In this document: one piece after another, positions 61,867 to 64,000 of the stretch
Position numbering within the stretch: position 1 is the first letter of the stretch
How the letters are laid out: every line of letters starts with the position of its first letter
NCBI GenBank assembly: GCA_017541145.1
Contig: JAFXZT010000043.1
Location: forward strand, 26,215-90,214
Reading direction: 5' to 3'
Length of the DNA: 64,000 nucleotides
From: Bacteroidales bacterium
Lineage (GTDB): Bacteria; Bacteroidota; Bacteroidia; Bacteroidales; UBA3824
Position numbers and translations under genes: made by a program
The notes under the pieces: model-generated
Database searches by the model: none
Told to the model about the DNA's origin: nothing
What the model saw: the letters and a program-made list of their open reading frames with translations, nothing else

Positions 61867-63240
61867 ATGGCAGCAGCAAAAACAGTATATATATGTCAGG
61901 AGTGCGGTTCAACATCGCCCAAATGGATAGGCAAATGCCCGTATTGCGGAAGTTGGAACACATACCACGAAGAAATAATAGGAGATTCAAAAAAAGCCTC
62001 AAATTCAGGAGCAATACGCAACGTAATACAAAACCGTGCCGTAAAAATCTCCGAAATACAGACAAACGATGTTGACAGAATAGATACACACAACAACGAA
62101 TTCAACCGCGTACTCGGAGGAGGAATTGTACCCGGTTCCGTAATCCTAATCGGAGGAGAACCCGGCATCGGAAAATCTACATTATCACTACAAATCGCTC
62201 TCAACATCCCGCAAAAAACATTATACGTATCAGGCGAGGAAAGCGCATCACAAATAAAACTCAGAGCCAACCGCTTAAAATCCTCTACTGATAACTGTTT
62301 AATATTGTGCGAAGTAACCGTAGAAAACATCATCCCGCATATCAAAGAAAACAAACCCGGACTCGTAATAATCGATTCAATACAAACACTTAGAACCGAA
62401 AACGTAGAATCATCGCCCGGTACAGTAACACAAATAAGGGAATGTGCCGACCTCTTGATACGTCACGCCAAAGAAAACAACGTTCCGATAATCCTAATCG
62501 GACATATCAACAAAGACGGAAACATCGCAGGTCCAAAAATATTAGAACACATGGTTGATACAGTACTTCAATTTGAAGGCGATTCAAGCCATGTATACAG
62601 AGTGTTACGAGGAATAAAAAACAGATTCGGTACAACAAGCGAAGTCGGAATATTCGAGATGTTGCAAAACGGATTGCGAGAAGTAGCCAACCCCGGAGAA
62701 TTACTTTTACTACATCACGACAAAGATACATCAGGCGTAACAATATCAGCCGCAGTAGAAGGCTTGCGACCATTCTTAATAGAAGTACAAAGCCTTGTAT
62801 CAACCGCAGCATACGGCGTACCACAACGAAGCACCACAGGATTTGATACAAAACGTCTTAACATGTTACTTGCCGTATTAGAGCGACGTGCAGGATTCAA
62901 ACTCAACACAAAAGACGTATTCCTGAACATCGCCGGCGGAATCAAAGTAAACGATCCCGCGATGGATTTAGCCGTATTAGTAGCAGTATTAAGCAGCGAT
63001 TTAGATATACCCGTTGATACTAGAACATGTTTTGCCGGCGAAGTAGGATTAACAGGCGAAATACGACCCGTCAACCGTGTAGAACAACGAATCACCGAAG
63101 CCGAAAAACTCGGATTCAACCGCATAATAGTATCACAATCACACGAAAAAAACGTCAACATCATGAAAAACAACATCCAAGTAATCCTTTGTAACAAAAT
63201 CGAAGAAGTATTCCGTGTATTATTCGTAAAAAAACGATAA
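61867..63240 (+). CDS. radA: DNA repair protein RadA
   Basis: RadA (Sms) is a RecA-like ATPase that promotes branch migration in recombinational repair. From the ATG at 61867 the product is 457 residues; the open frame further upstream crosses a palindrome repeat and is not coding. The zinc finger CQECG...CPYCG (about 10-29) leads. The Walker A GGEPGIGKSTLS, the RadA-specific KNRFG (in GIKNRFGTTSEVG) and a C-terminal Lon-like domain with MDLAVLVAVLSS follow. It is the last gene before the 57-bp array. Confidence 0.95.
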   Translation: MAAAKTVYICQECGSTSPKWIGKCPYCGSWNTYHEEIIGDSKKASNSGAIRNVIQNRAVKISEIQTNDVDRIDTHNNEFNRVLGGGIVPGSVILIGGEPGIGKSTLSLQIALNIPQKTLYVSGEESASQIKLRANRLKSSTDNCLILCEVTVENIIPHIKENKPGLVIIDSIQTLRTENVESSPGTVTQIRECADLLIRHAKENNVPIILIGHINKDGNIAGPKILEHMVDTVLQFEGDSSHVYRVLRGIKNRFGTTSEVGIFEMLQNGLREVANPGELLLLHHDKDTSGVTISAAVEGLRPFLIEVQSLVSTAAYGVPQRSTTGFDTKRLNMLLAVLERRAGFKLNTKDVFLNIAGGIKVNDPAMDLAVLVAVLSSDLDIPVDTRTCFAGEVGLTGEIRPVNRVEQRITEAEKLGFNRIIVSQSHEKNVNIMKNNIQVILCNKIEEVFRVLFVKKR

Positions 63241-63299
63241 AATAACACAACTATCGCATTTACAATTGACTTTTAATATCAACCGTTAAAATGCGTTTT

Positions 63300-64000
63300 A
63301 CCGTATATACGGTGTGTACACCGTCTCGAATATTAATATCAAATTATTAAAAAATTACCGTATATACGGTGTGTACACCGTCTTAAATATTAACATCAAA
63401 TTATCAAATAAATTACCGTATCTACGGTGTGTACACCGTCTTAAATATTAATATCAAATTATTAAAAAATTACCGTATCTACGGTGTGTAACCGTCTTAA
63501 ACATCAATATCAAATTATTAAATAATTACCGTATATACGGTGTGTACACCGTCTTAAACATTAACATTAACATCAACCGTTAAAATGAATTTTACCGTAG
63601 AGACGGTGTGTACACCGTCTTAAACATCAATATCAAATTATCAAATAAATTACCGTAGAGACGGTGTGTACACCGTCTTAAACATCAATATCAAATTATT
63701 AAAATAATTACCATATATACGCTGTGTACACCGTCTTAAACATTAATATCAAATTATTACGTATATACGGTGTGTACACCGTCTCGAATATTAATATCAA
63801 ATTATTAAAATAATTACCGTATATACGGTGTGTACACCGTCTTAAATATTAATATCAAATTATTACCGTAGAGACGGTGTGTACACCGTCTCGAATATTA
63901 ATATCAAATTATTAAATAATTACCGTATATACGGTGTGTACACCGTCTCGAATATTAATATCAAATTATTAAATAATTACCGTATATACGGTGTGTACAC
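63300..64000. repeat. 57-bp tandem array of palindromes, 13 copies, running off the window
   Basis: Copies start near 63300, 63357, 63415, 63472, 63528, 63594, 63652, 63710, 63759, 63816, 63865, 63922 and 63979. Each begins ACCGTATATACGGT, or the same with a loop of AGAG or ATCT, and continues GTGTACACCGTCT. An AT-rich spacer with AATATTAATATCAAATTATT follows. Spacers are near-identical, unlike CRISPR. Copies with the AGAG loop contain the GTAGAGACG core of the dispersed palindrome family. The 63.24-63.30 kb lead-in is gene-free. Confidence 0.95.

Noticed and set aside
63300..64000. CRISPR array at the right end
   Set aside because: The units repeat at about 57 bp, but the stretches between palindromes are nearly identical instead of unique spacers, lengths vary from 49 to 66, and no cas gene is present.
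1..64000. tRNA or rRNA genes
   Set aside because: No T-loop-like GTTCGAATC sequences with flanking stems, and no rRNA segments, were seen in any gap; a covariance-model scan would be decisive.

Overview
This window is AT-rich chromosomal DNA from a member of the Bacteroidota, most likely Bacteroidales or a close relative. The evidence is a SusC/SusD pair, a FecI/FecR pair with an STN-bearing TonB receptor, Bacteroidota-type proteins of unknown function (DUF2851, a DUF6261-like family, DUF853) and many promoters of the Bacteroidota form TTTG-N19/20-TAnnTTTG with no consistent Shine-Dalgarno sequence. No rRNA, tRNA, CRISPR array, prophage or transposase gene was recognised. Protein calls rest on motifs read by eye, not on database searches.

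Layout. 1-6.8 kb: a class III cyclase-HD fusion cut by the window edge, a DUF2851 protein, a secreted protein usually mislabelled AsnB, dnaB and accA. 7.3-9.7 kb: a large membrane sensor with no output domain. 9.8-14.8 kb: a fatty-acid cluster (DUF177, rpmF, fabH, accB, accC), then a bactofilin and an orphan atpZ with a small membrane protein; the ATP synthase genes that would be expected next are absent. 14.8-20.3 kb: a DUF6261-like gene, a 43-bp tandem array, a Na/Pi cotransporter, cysK and a small unknown gene. 20.3-29.4 kb, all on the minus strand: a degenerate esterase-like protein, an SPFH/NfeD pair, pyrF, prfA, purM, tsf, rpsB, rpsI and rplM. 29.6-36.6 kb: a DUF853 ATPase, a repeat-filled gap, a second DUF6261-like gene, truB, queA, another repeat-filled gap with a possible 42-codon ORF, and a secreted protein. 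36.8-47.4 kb: an outer-membrane barrel protein, then a nutrient-uptake locus of sigma factor, anti-sigma factor, sensor TonB receptor, SusC and SusD. 47.6-48.7 kb: a DUF3990 (ADP-ribosyltransferase-like) gene with a small partner. 49-57.7 kb: a long co-directional run of aroB, three membrane or secreted proteins, a leucine-rich repeat protein, CheR, a degenerate CheR, CheB, a GAF membrane protein, ispD, tdk and yidD. 57.7-63.2 kb: an unknown gene divergent from an Ig-like lipoprotein, then radA. 63.3-64 kb: a 57-bp tandem palindrome array that runs off the window.

Three things stand out. (1) A CheR / pseudo-CheR / CheB / GAF module without CheA, CheW or a classical chemoreceptor points to methylation-based signalling outside flagellar chemotaxis; the output-less sensor at 7.4 kb has a closely similar GAF core and is a possible partner. 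(2) The DUF3990 gene and its 139-codon partner form a compact two-gene unit with its own promoter and look like a candidate toxin-antitoxin-type pair. (3) A dispersed palindrome family with conserved GTAGAG...CTCTAC ends and co-varying inner arms occurs at eight or more gaps and has been amplified into the array at the right end, where each unit can form two mutually exclusive hairpins.
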